Shown: positions 33,074 through 40,665 of the stretch, one piece after another
How the letters are laid out: each line of letters opens with the position of its first letter
How positions within the stretch are numbered: the stretch's first letter is position 1
Source of the DNA: Kitasatospora gansuensis
GTDB lineage: Bacteria; Actinomycetota; Actinomycetes; Streptomycetales; Streptomycetaceae
DNA length: 64,000 nucleotides
Reading direction: 5' to 3'
Assembly (NCBI RefSeq): GCF_014203705.1
Contig: NZ_JACHJR010000001.1
Span: forward strand, 1 to 64,000
Position numbers and translations under genes: made by a program
Notes under the pieces: model-generated
What the model was told of the DNA's origin: nothing
The model's database searches: none
What the model saw: only the letters and a program-made list of their open reading frames with translations

Positions 33074-33125
33074 TTGACAGTGCCCCGACGGGCTCCTAGC
33101 GTGGCCCACTCGATTACCCGCGAGT
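33074..33125 (+). promoter_or_regulatory. Promoter and inverted repeat ahead of the saccharopine-dehydrogenase-like gene
   Basis: TTGACA (33074-33079), a 17-base spacer and TAGCGT (33097-33102) form a strong promoter. Downstream, ACTCG (33108-33112) and CGAGT (33121-33125) form an inverted repeat eight bases apart that could be a regulator site. The gene starts at 33137. Confidence 0.65.
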
Positions 33126-33136
33126 AGGGACTGTCA

Positions 33137-34342
33137 ATGACCGCGCCGCGCCCGTACGACCTCGTCCTGTTCGGCGCCACCGGGTTCACCGGCGGGCTCA
33201 CCGCCGAGTACCTGGCCCGGACCGTGCCCGAGGGCTGCCGCTGGGCGCTCGCCGGGCGGGACGAGCGCAGGCTGGCCGCCGTCCGGGCGAAGCTCGCGGG
33301 GATCGACCCGCGCTGCGCCGACCTCCCGCTGCTGGTCGCGGACGCCGCGGACCGTGAGGCGCTGCGCGAGGTGGCCGCCTCGGCCCGGGTGGTGGTGTCC
33401 ACGGTCGGCCCGTACCTGCGGCACGGCGAACCACTGGTGGCGGCCTGCGCGGAGAGTGGCACCGACTACGTCGACCTCACCGGCGAGCCGGAGTTCGTCG
33501 ACCGGATGTACCTGCGGCACCACGAGCGGGCCTTGGCGACCGGCGCGCGGCTGGTGCACGCCTGCGGCTTCGACTCGGTGCCGCACGACCTCGGCGTCCT
33601 GTTCACCGTCGAGGAACTGTTGCGCCATGGCGGCCCGGCGGGCCGGCTCTCGGTGGCGGGCTTCGTCCGCGCCGGCGGCACCGTCTCGGGCGGCACCTTC
33701 GCCTCGGCGATGACGGCCTTCTCCCGGCTGCGGGCGATGGCACAGGCCGCCCGGGCGCGCCGCGCGGTCGAGCCCCGGCCGAAGGGCCGGCTGGTGCGAA
33801 CTCCGATCGGCCGACCGCACCGGTCACGGCCGGTACGGGCCTGGGCGGTGCCGATGCCCACGATCGACCCGCAGGTGGTGTCCCGCTCGGCCGCCGCACT
33901 GGACGGGTACGGCCCGGACTTCGGCTACACGCACTACGCGGCGGTTCGGCGGCTGCCGATCGCCCTGGCCGGCGGCGCCGCGGTGGCGCTGCTCGTCCTC
34001 GCCGCCCAACTGCCGCCACTGCGCCGGGCACTGGGGCGGTTGCGCAAGCCCGGCGACGGGCCGAGCGCGGAGCAGCGGGCGCGGTCCTGGTTCAGCGTCC
34101 GGTTCGTGGCGCGGGCGGAGGACGGGCGGACGGTCTTCACCGAGGTGTCCGGAGGCGATCCGGGCTACCAGGAGACCGCGAAGATGCTGGCCGAGTCGGC
34201 GCTCTGCCTGGCGTACGACGACCTGCCGCCCGTGGCGGGACAGTCGACCACGGCGGTGGCGATGGGCCGGCCCCTGATCGATCGGCTGGTCGCGGCGGGC
34301 ATCTCCTTCCGGGTGCTGGACACCCCGCCAGGGCTCGGGTGA
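33137..34342 (+). CDS. Saccharopine-dehydrogenase-like / trans-acting enoyl-reductase-family protein
   Basis: A 401-residue protein with an N-terminal NADP-binding domain: 'YDLVLFGATGFTGGLTAEYL' and 'CRWALAGRDERRLAAVRAKL'. 'ARVVVSTVGPYLRHGEPLVA' and 'CAESGTDYVDLTGEPEFVDR' follow, all hallmarks of the saccharopine dehydrogenase-like family used for lipid-linked enoyl reductions in mycobacteria. A hydrophobic helix near residue 275 (PIALAGGAAVALLVLAAQL) suggests membrane contact. The strong promoter above and AGGGA before the ATG fit the start. The substrate is unknown. Confidence 0.87.
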   Translation: MTAPRPYDLVLFGATGFTGGLTAEYLARTVPEGCRWALAGRDERRLAAVRAKLAGIDPRCADLPLLVADAADREALREVAASARVVVSTVGPYLRHGEPLVAACAESGTDYVDLTGEPEFVDRMYLRHHERALATGARLVHACGFDSVPHDLGVLFTVEELLRHGGPAGRLSVAGFVRAGGTVSGGTFASAMTAFSRLRAMAQAARARRAVEPRPKGRLVRTPIGRPHRSRPVRAWAVPMPTIDPQVVSRSAAALDGYGPDFGYTHYAAVRRLPIALAGGAAVALLVLAAQLPPLRRALGRLRKPGDGPSAEQRARSWFSVRFVARAEDGRTVFTEVSGGDPGYQETAKMLAESALCLAYDDLPPVAGQSTTAVAMGRPLIDRLVAAGISFRVLDTPPGLG

Positions 34343-34417
34343 GCACTGCGACAGCTCAGCGTCGGTGTCGACACGTCGATGACCGATCCCACCGGGCAGG
34401 GGCAGGCTGAGGCGGCG

Positions 34418-35323
34418 TCAGACCTTGAGGTGCTTCCGCAGGGTGACGAAGGCCGCCACACTCGCCATGCCGATGCCGACCGCGATCAGCAGCGGGATCA
34501 CCGACAGCACCGAGGACAGCCCGATCAACCGGAGGAACCCGAGCTGATCGGCCAGCGTGCGCCGGAGGAAGTAGTGCCCGCCGATCAGCATGCCGCAGGC
34601 CAGCGCAGCGCCGAGAAGCGCGGCGAAAGCCGCCTCGGCGATGAACGGCAGCTGGATGTACAGGTTGGAGGCGCCGACCAGACGCATGATGCCGGTCTCC
34701 CGCCGTCGGCTGAACGCGGACACCCGTACGGTGTTGACGATCAGCAGCAGTGCGACGAACAGCATCAGCACCATCATCGCGAAGGCAGCCTTCTGCAGGG
34801 CGCCGAGCAGTCCGAACAGCTTCTCCAGGACCTTCTTCTGGTCCTCCACCGACTTGACGCCCGGGCGGCCGGCGAAGGCGCTCCGGATCACCTCGTACTG
34901 GGTGGGGTCGGTCAGCTTGACCCGCCAGGAGCGCGGCAGCGCCTCCGCGCCCACCGCCTGCATCAGCGGGCTCGCGGGGAAGCGTTCCGTCCAGTTCCGG
35001 TACGCCTGCTGCGAGCTCTCGAAGGTGGCGCTCTGCACCAGCGGGAGCTTCGCCAGCTTCTCCTGCACCTCGGCGATCTGCTGGTCGGTGGCGGCACCGG
35101 CCGCACACTCGGCGATCCTGGCATCGGACTTGGTGCAGAAGTAGATGCTCACCTCGACCTTGTCGTACCAGAAGTCCTTCATCGCGTTGACCTGGTCACG
35201 CACCAGCAGGCTGGCGCCGGCCAGGGCGAGCGACATCGCCACGCTGATCACCACCGCGACGGTCATGGTCAGGTTCCGGCGCAGGCCGGTGCCTATCTCC
35301 GACAGGACGAACTGGGCGCGCAT
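34418..35323 (-). CDS. ftsX: FtsX-like cell-division ABC permease, without adjacent ftsE
   Basis: A 301-residue FtsX. 'MRAQFVLSEIGTGLRRNLTM' is the conserved cytosolic start, then a first helix. An extracellular loop of about 130 residues contains 'WYDKVEVSIYFCTKSD' and 'QQIAEVQEKLAKLPLVQSAT'. The FtsX core is 'AFMMVLMLFVALLLIVNTVR'-like, with 'VSAFSRRRETGIMRLVGASN' and two more helices, ending TLRKHLKV. FtsX with the ATPase FtsE activates peptidoglycan hydrolases at division. In Streptomyces the housekeeping gene normally follows ftsE; here no ATPase gene is near, so this is probably a second, orphan copy. Confidence 0.9.
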   Translation of the reverse strand: MRAQFVLSEIGTGLRRNLTMTVAVVISVAMSLALAGASLLVRDQVNAMKDFWYDKVEVSIYFCTKSDARIAECAAGAATDQQIAEVQEKLAKLPLVQSATFESSQQAYRNWTERFPASPLMQAVGAEALPRSWRVKLTDPTQYEVIRSAFAGRPGVKSVEDQKKVLEKLFGLLGALQKAAFAMMVLMLFVALLLIVNTVRVSAFSRRRETGIMRLVGASNLYIQLPFIAEAAFAALLGAALACGMLIGGHYFLRRTLADQLGFLRLIGLSSVLSVIPLLIAVGIGMASVAAFVTLRKHLKV

Positions 35324-35451
35324 GCCTCGCCTCGCTCCGGGGGGGACGGAAGTTCCTCACCTTAGACCTGTCCGACCCGGCCCCGGCGTCGCAGTGACCG
35401 TCGTCACACGACCGCCCGACTACCGCCCCGATCCCGGGAGATGATGACCGG

Positions 35452-36252
35452 TCAGCCCGCCGCAACGACCGGCAGGAGCGCCGGACGGCGGGCGGAGCGC
35501 CCGTCACCGGAGGAACGGCCGCGGATACGGCGCGCCAGCCAGGGGCCCAGGAACGCGCCCGCCCAACGGAGTTCGGCGGCAGCGGCCCGCAGGGCACCGG
35601 GCACCGGCTGCGCGGGCAACCCCCGGGTCCAGCTGTCGTCACTGCCGGGAAGGCCGAGGGCCTCCGCCACGGCCTCGGCGATCCGCTGATGGCCGAGCGG
35701 GGAAGCGTGCAGACGGTCGGTACTCCACATCCGGGGATCGGTGGTGGCCTCCGGAAGCGCGGTCTCCGCCACCGCCACACCGTGCCGCGCCGCGGCGGCC
35801 CGGATGTGATCGTTCAGCTCCAGGACCCGGGGGCGCAGCGGCTTGGCCAAGCTGACGATCCGTCCGATGTCGGGGAAGGTCACCGTGGCGACCTGCGCCC
35901 CCGCCCCCGTGAGGGCGGCGAACATCTCCTCCAGCTCACCCGCCACCCGCGCCGCGTCGAAGCCCGGCCGCAGCAGGTCGTTGACCCCGGCCACCACGGT
36001 GGCCAGGTCCGGGCGCAGCGCGAGCGCGGGCCCGAGCTGTTCGGCCCGGACCTGCCCGGCCAGCCGGCCCCGGACGGCCAGGTTGGCATACTGCACGGCG
36101 GGGTCGGCGGCCGCCAGCTGCTCGGCCAGCCGGTCCGCCCAGCCGCGCAGACCGATCACATCGTCCCCGTCGCCGACGCCCTCGGTCTGGCTGTCGCCGA
36201 GGGCGACGTAGCGGAGGTAGGTACGGGTCTGGGGGTCAGGCGTGTTCGGCAC
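35452..36252 (-). CDS. SGNH/GDSL-family hydrolase
   Basis: A 266-residue esterase-type protein with the SGNH blocks: 'YVALGDSQTEGVGDGDDVIG' (nucleophile Ser), 'LAVRGRLAGQVRAEQ' (block II Gly), 'VVAGVNDLLRP' (Asn) and 'STDRLHASPLGHQRIAEAVA' (Asp-x-x-His). A basic, Trp-rich tail follows. There is no signal peptide, so cytosolic. The GTG start overlaps the end of the PadR gene by 17 bases on the same strand, with AGGAGA just upstream, so the two are probably translationally coupled. Confidence 0.9.
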   Translation of the reverse strand: MPNTPDPQTRTYLRYVALGDSQTEGVGDGDDVIGLRGWADRLAEQLAAADPAVQYANLAVRGRLAGQVRAEQLGPALALRPDLATVVAGVNDLLRPGFDAARVAGELEEMFAALTGAGAQVATVTFPDIGRIVSLAKPLRPRVLELNDHIRAAAARHGVAVAETALPEATTDPRMWSTDRLHASPLGHQRIAEAVAEALGLPGSDDSWTRGLPAQPVPGALRAAAAELRWAGAFLGPWLARRIRGRSSGDGRSARRPALLPVVAAG

Positions 36253-36808
36253 GGTTCTCCTGTCGCGCTCTCAGGACGGCCGCGATGCGCAGGCACCAGT
36301 CCCGGGTCTCCTGTTCGAACGCCACGCCGCGCAGGCAGGTCAGGTACGGCCCGATCCGCTCGCCGTGACGCAGGTACTCGTCCTCCGGTGCGTCGCCGCG
36401 CAGCGTCCGGAGCAGCTCGGTCAGGAACTCGACCTTGCCCCTGGACACCTCCGCCCGCTCGTCCAGCTGCGCGATCACCGCTGCGGTGCCGATCCGGTCG
36501 GCGGCCTGCACCTTCACCATCAGGTCGTCCCGGATGAACGAGGGCTTCGCCACCGTCTCCGCGAACGCCTCCAGTTCGGCCCGGCCGGCCTCGGTGACCG
36601 TGAAGAGGCGCTTGTTCGGCCGCCCCTCCTGGAGCACCTGACGGCCCGACAGCAGGCCCTCCTTCTCCAGCTTGGCCAACTCGGCGTAGAGCTGCTGGGG
36701 CAGCGCGTGCCAGAAGTTGGCCACGCCGATGTCGAACGCCTTCGCCAGCTGGTAGCCGCTGTACTCGCCGTCCAGCAGCGCGGCCAGTACGGCGTGCCGC
36801 AGTGCCAT
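36236..36808 (-). CDS. PadR-family transcriptional regulator
   Basis: A 190-residue PadR with a long C-terminal helical part. The winged helix reads 'LRHAVLAALLDGEYSGYQLA', 'KAFDIGVANFWHALPQQLYA' and 'ELAKLEKEGLLSGRQVLQEG', with the wing RPNKRLFTVTEAGRAEL. The C-terminal domain is 'CLRGVAFEQETRDWCLRIAA'-like. It is divergent from the SnoaL-like gene (88-base gap) and overlaps the SGNH gene downstream. PadR proteins usually repress the neighbouring divergent gene; that is the likely arrangement here. Confidence 0.9.
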   Translation of the reverse strand: MALRHAVLAALLDGEYSGYQLAKAFDIGVANFWHALPQQLYAELAKLEKEGLLSGRQVLQEGRPNKRLFTVTEAGRAELEAFAETVAKPSFIRDDLMVKVQAADRIGTAAVIAQLDERAEVSRGKVEFLTELLRTLRGDAPEDEYLRHGERIGPYLTCLRGVAFEQETRDWCLRIAAVLRARQENRAEHA

Positions 36809-36895
36809 CTCCGTCGCCCCTTCCCTTCCGAGGTCCGCGGCTGCATCATACTCAAGAAACTGACTACTCAGATCGATGACTATCGAGGAGGACCC

Positions 36896-37333
36896 GTGGG
36901 GTCGACCGCCGACCGCTTCCGCACCGCCGTCGAGAAGGGCGAACACGCCGCCCTGGAGGACCTGTTCAGCGAGGACATCCGTTTCTACAGCCCGGTGAAG
37001 TTCGCCCCGTTCGAGAGCCGCCCGCTGGTGCTCGGGCTCTTCGGCGTCCTGCTGCGCACCTTCGAGGACTTCCGCTACCTGGGCGAGCTCGAGGGCACCG
37101 CCGAGACCACCGGTGGCGGGCCCGCCGCCCCCTGCGTGATCCTGCCGTTCCGCACCACTGTCGACGGCCGGCAGATCCACGGCATCGACCAGCTCCAGTT
37201 CGACGCGGACGGCCGGATCAACGAGTTCACCGTCATGGTCCGGCCGCTGACGGCCGTTCAGACCCTCTCCGAGGCCGTCCTGCGCGGCCTGGTCGCCGAC
37301 GGCCTGGTCCCCGCCCCGGCCCCCGAGCGGTAG
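36896..37333 (+). CDS. SnoaL-like/NTF2-fold protein
   Basis: 145 residues. 'RFRTAVEKGEHAALEDLFSE', 'DIRFYSPVKFAPFESRPLVL', 'CVILPFRTTVDGRQIHGIDQ' and 'LQFDADGRINEFTVMVRPLT' give the cone-shaped NTF2/SnoaL fold. Such proteins act as isomerases, cyclases or ligand carriers. An ideal GAGGAGG precedes the GTG at 36896. Divergent from PadR, its likely regulator. Confidence 0.88.
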   Translation: MGSTADRFRTAVEKGEHAALEDLFSEDIRFYSPVKFAPFESRPLVLGLFGVLLRTFEDFRYLGELEGTAETTGGGPAAPCVILPFRTTVDGRQIHGIDQLQFDADGRINEFTVMVRPLTAVQTLSEAVLRGLVADGLVPAPAPER

Positions 37334-37350
37334 CCGCCGGCGAAGGGGTC

Positions 37351-38238
37351 TCAGCGCCGGCCCAGCACCTCGGCGAGGCGGCTCACCCCGTCCTCGCCGT
37401 GGCCGAGGGCGATGGTCCGGCGGGCCAGGCCCTCGGCGGCGCGCATCACCCCGGACTCGATGCCGTGCGACTCGGCGGCGTGCACGACGTGGGCCATGCT
37501 GGAGACGCTCGAGGTGAGCGGGTTGATCGCGCCCGAGTAGCTGCCGCTGTCGAAGTCCTCGGCGAACTCCGCGAACAGCGGGGGCAGGATCGCCCCGATC
37601 CCCTGCGCGAACGGCGCCAGCTCCCGCCCGCTGATCCCCTCCGCCTTGGCCAGCGCCAGCGCGTGCACGTACCCGGCCATCGCCGTCCAGAAGATGTCCA
37701 GCAGCGCGATGTCGAAGCCGGCCGCCCGGCCGATCTCCTCGCCGAGGTGGGTGTGGGTACCGCCGAGCGCCGCCAGCACCGGCGCGAACCGCTCGTAGAG
37801 GTCGGCCGGCCCGCTGTGGATGAAGACCGCCTCCGGCGTGCCGATGCTCGGGGCCGGCGTCATGATCGCGCCGTCCAGGTACTCGACGCCGTGCTCCGCC
37901 GCCCAGGCGGCCGTGGACCGGGACCGGTCCGGCGCGTCGGCGGTCAGGTTGACCACCGCCCGGCCCTTGAGCGCGGCCTCGACCTCCGCCCGGCGCAGCA
38001 CCGCGTCCGAGGCGTCGTAGTTCACCACGCAGACGACGGTCAGCTCGCTCGCCGCCACGGCCTCCTCCGCCGTCGCCGCGCTCACCGCGCCCCGGGCGAC
38101 CAGTTCGGCGTCCCGGCCCGGGGTGCGGTTCCAGACCGTGGTGCGGACGCCGGCGGCCACGAAGGCACCGGCCAGAGCACGTCCCATCGGCCCGAGGCCG
38201 AGCACGGTGACGGTGGGCTGGGTGTGGTTGGTGGACAT
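37351..38238 (-). CDS. Imine-reductase/reductive-aminase-like NADPH oxidoreductase
   Basis: A 295-residue protein of the 6-phosphogluconate-dehydrogenase-related fold. The Rossmann start is 'TVTVLGLGPMGRALAGAFVA' with 'VWNRTPGRDAEL' (NADPH Arg). 'VEYLDGAIMTPAPSIGTPEA', 'GRAAGFDIALLDIFWTAMAG' and 'SSMAHVVHAAESHGIESGVM' match the helical C-terminal domain of imine reductases. The long inter-domain helix and Asp-containing 'FDIALLDIFW' fit that group. GGAG precedes the ATG. It is divergent by 53 bases from an HxlR regulator, likely its controller. Confidence 0.85.
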   Translation of the reverse strand: MSTNHTQPTVTVLGLGPMGRALAGAFVAAGVRTTVWNRTPGRDAELVARGAVSAATAEEAVAASELTVVCVVNYDASDAVLRRAEVEAALKGRAVVNLTADAPDRSRSTAAWAAEHGVEYLDGAIMTPAPSIGTPEAVFIHSGPADLYERFAPVLAALGGTHTHLGEEIGRAAGFDIALLDIFWTAMAGYVHALALAKAEGISGRELAPFAQGIGAILPPLFAEFAEDFDSGSYSGAINPLTSSVSSMAHVVHAAESHGIESGVMRAAEGLARRTIALGHGEDGVSRLAEVLGRR

Positions 38239-38291
38239 ACTTCATCTCCTGTAGACATGGTGGTGGACAACGAGGAACCCGGGGAGAAGAG

Positions 38292-38669
38292 ATGACGCGC
38301 AGTCAGGCCGTGAACCCGAACGTGTGCGGGGTGACCGCCGCGATCGCCGTGATCGACGGCAAGTGGAAGACGTCCCTGCTCTGGCTGCTGGAGGCCGGCC
38401 CGCACCGCCCCGCCGAACTCCGCCGACGGCTGCCCGGCCTCAGTGAGAAGGTCCTCACCCAGGCCCTGCGCGAGATGGAGTCCGACGGCCTGGTGCACCG
38501 CGAGGTGCACGACGTCCTTCCGCTGAAGACGGTCTACTCCCTCAGCGATTTCGGCCGCCGCCTCTCCGACGCCCTCGGCCCGGTCTCCGACCTGGGCTAC
38601 GAACGCCTCGGCCGGATGGCGGCCGAGCAGGCCGGACAGGTCGCACAGGTCGAACTGTCGGCCTCCTGA
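38292..38669 (+). CDS. HxlR-family regulator
   Basis: A 125-residue winged-helix protein. 'CGVTAAIAVIDGKWKTSLLW' is the HxlR signature with the conserved N-terminal Cys. 'LEAGPHRPAELRRRLPGLSE', 'KVLTQALREMESDGLVHREV' (recognition helix) and 'VYSLSDFGRRLSDALGPVSD' (wing) follow. HxlR proteins often sense electrophiles through that Cys. GGGGAGAAGAG before the ATG gives a strong ribosome site. It probably regulates the divergent imine-reductase-like gene. Confidence 0.9.
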   Translation: MTRSQAVNPNVCGVTAAIAVIDGKWKTSLLWLLEAGPHRPAELRRRLPGLSEKVLTQALREMESDGLVHREVHDVLPLKTVYSLSDFGRRLSDALGPVSDLGYERLGRMAAEQAGQVAQVELSAS

Positions 38670-38795
38670 CCTGCTGTCATCTCCCTTCGCCCTTCTGGGC
38701 ACCAGTCTTGTCGCACCGCACGTCCCTGCCCAGTACGCACAAAAAGGTGGCCACTGGGGCAGGGACGGGCAGGGCCGATGCTCACGCCGGGCGGA

Positions 38796-39590
38796 TCAGT
38801 GCCGGACGAACGCCAGGTCCCCCGGCAGCAGCCGCTCGCGCGGCCCCGCCGCCCGCAGCACCACGTCCAGCACCCGCGCCGGATCGGCGGCGTACGCGTG
38901 CGAGAACCACGCCATGTTGGCCTCCACCACGGCCCAGCGGTGGCCCGGACGGTACGGGTCGAGCAGCTGTCCGACGTCCACCACGACGGCGCTCGGCAGG
39001 GTGTGACCGGCCACGGCGACCAGCCGGTCGGCGAACTCCGTGATCTCTGCGGCGACGGCCCGGTCCGTACCGAGCGGGCGCGGGTCGAGTCGCCCGAACA
39101 CCGCGTACCGGCTCGCCGCGGCGATCCGGCCGTCCAGCAGGAACAGCCGGTACTCGGCCGCGAAGGTCACCACCTCCGACAGCAGCACCGGTGTCACCGG
39201 GTCCAGGTCGGAGGGCAGTCGGGAGCCGTCGGCGTAGACGTCCGCCGGGAAGGACTTGTCCCGGGGCGGCTTGACGAACGTCGGCCGGTCGAGCGCCCAC
39301 GCCTCCGCGACGGTCGCCGCCCGGACCTGACGGCCGGTGAACTCCTCCGGCAGCTCGGCCAACCAGCCGTCCACCGGTTCGAGCAGCGCGAACCCGAGCC
39401 GGTCCGCCAGGCCCGCACCCGCGACCGGACCGCCGTACCAGTGCGCAGGGCCCACCAGACCGGACTCCTCCGCCCTGCGCACCGCCATCCCCCGGCCCGC
39501 CGCCTCGACGGCGAGCAGCTCCATCGTCGACGTCCACCGCCCGGGCATGACCAGCACCGCAGTCCCCTCCTCGATCCGCAAAACCGCCAC
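38796..39590 (-). CDS. ATP-grasp-domain protein
   Basis: 264 residues from the GTG at 39590. 'RLGFALLEPVDGWLAELPEE', 'VKPPRDKSFPADVYADGSRL', 'PVLLSEVVTFAAEYRLFLLD', 'GRIAAASRYAVFGRLD' and 'HRWAVVEANMAWFSHAYAAD' show the ATP-grasp order: nucleotide-binding Lys, a central strand, 'E.R.F..DG...A.S.Y', and the metal-binding 'EAN'. Similar proteins are grouped as ATP-grasp proteins of unknown substrate in actinobacteria. The start is uncertain; upstream frame is Arg/Pro-rich and unlikely to be coding. Confidence 0.82.
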   Translation of the reverse strand: MAVLRIEEGTAVLVMPGRWTSTMELLAVEAAGRGMAVRRAEESGLVGPAHWYGGPVAGAGLADRLGFALLEPVDGWLAELPEEFTGRQVRAATVAEAWALDRPTFVKPPRDKSFPADVYADGSRLPSDLDPVTPVLLSEVVTFAAEYRLFLLDGRIAAASRYAVFGRLDPRPLGTDRAVAAEITEFADRLVAVAGHTLPSAVVVDVGQLLDPYRPGHRWAVVEANMAWFSHAYAADPARVLDVVLRAAGPRERLLPGDLAFVRH

Positions 39591-39735
39591 GCTAACCCCG
39601 CCCGGTACAAAGCCGCACCCACATATCCGGCGCCTGGCGACGAGTGCACGCCGAGGCGGACTGCCCCGGGGAGGAGCTGACGGCGGGTGAAAATCCGCTG
39701 GCAGTACGGTAGTTCGCGCCATTACCCTCCCGGCG

Positions 39736-40506
39736 ATGACCAACCCTTCAGGCTTCGGCGCTGCCCGCCGCCTCACCTTCCACGTTCCCCTGTCCACCAC
39801 GCGTGCCGACCGACTCGTCGCCGAACTCGCCTCCAGGAAGCCGGCGTCGGTGACCGACTTCGGCTGCGGCTGGGGCGAGCTCCTGCTCCGCGTGCTGGAT
39901 GCCGCGCCTCAGGCGCACGGGATCGGCGTCGAACTGCACGGCCCCGACGTCGAACGCGCACGCGGCAACGCGGCGGGACGCGGACTGGCCCACCGGGCGA
40001 CCTTCGTCGAAGGTGACGCCAGGGAGCACCTCTCGCCCGCCGACCTCGTCATCAGCTCAGGGGCGTATCAGGCGTTCGGCAGCATTCCGGACGCACTTCA
40101 GGCCCTCCGGCCGTTGGTGAACCCGGGCGGTCGGCTGCTGTTCTCCTGCGAGATCTGGGAACGCACCCCGACCGCCGAGGAACTGACGAACCTGTGGCCC
40201 GGCAGCACGGTCGACACCTGCCTCCACCTGCCGGACCTCGTCGATCAGGCCGTAGCAGCAGGCTTCCGGCCGCTGGGCATCGAGACGTCCACCCGCGGCG
40301 AGTGGGACAGCTTCGAGTCCGGGTTCGCCGCAGACGCGGAGGAGTGGCTGCTGGCCAACAGCAACCACCCGGAGGCCGACGCCGAGCGTGCCAGGCTCGA
40401 CGCGCACCGCACCACCTGGCTGCGAGGATCTCGCGAGGTCGTGGGATTCGCGTTCCTGACGCTCGGAGTCCCGACGGACACGCCCCGAACCGCGGAACGG
40501 CCGTAG
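39736..40506 (+). CDS. SAM-dependent methyltransferase
   Basis: 256 residues, class I methyltransferase. Motif I is 'SVTDFGCGWGELLLRVLDAA', then 'GIGVELHGPDVERARGNAAG' (acidic residue for SAM), 'VEGDAREHLSPADLVISSGA' (motif II) and 'LRPLVNPGGRLLFSCEIWER' (motif III). The C-terminal part has Trp/Glu-rich helices. There is no Shine-Dalgarno sequence before the ATG, so the message may be leaderless. The substrate is unknown. Confidence 0.88.
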   Translation: MTNPSGFGAARRLTFHVPLSTTRADRLVAELASRKPASVTDFGCGWGELLLRVLDAAPQAHGIGVELHGPDVERARGNAAGRGLAHRATFVEGDAREHLSPADLVISSGAYQAFGSIPDALQALRPLVNPGGRLLFSCEIWERTPTAEELTNLWPGSTVDTCLHLPDLVDQAVAAGFRPLGIETSTRGEWDSFESGFAADAEEWLLANSNHPEADAERARLDAHRTTWLRGSREVVGFAFLTLGVPTDTPRTAERP

Positions 40507-40586
40507 GTGGCGGTGGTACTGCGACGGGAGCCGGACTGCCCTCGTCGACGTGGATGCCGGCAGCCATGACGAGACGGCGCTGACGT

Positions 40587-40626
40587 GGCATCGGCCCGGC
40601 TTCTGGGAGGGAGCCGGGCCGATGCC
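40587..40626. terminator. Bidirectional hairpin between convergent genes
   Basis: A perfect 15-bp inverted repeat, GGCATCGGCCCGGCT (40587-40601) and its complement (40612-40626), with a ten-base loop. It lies between the ends of the methyltransferase and the convergent lectin-like gene, so it can serve both. Confidence 0.85.
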
Positions 40627-40665
40627 TTGGGATAGGGGCCGGTTACCGCAGGGACCAGCCGGAGG

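Noticed and set aside
34418..35323. FtsX as part of a generic antibiotic-export ABC system
   Set aside because: The conserved N-terminus, the large first outer loop and the GIMRLVGASN motif are specific to FtsX; no ATPase gene adjoins.
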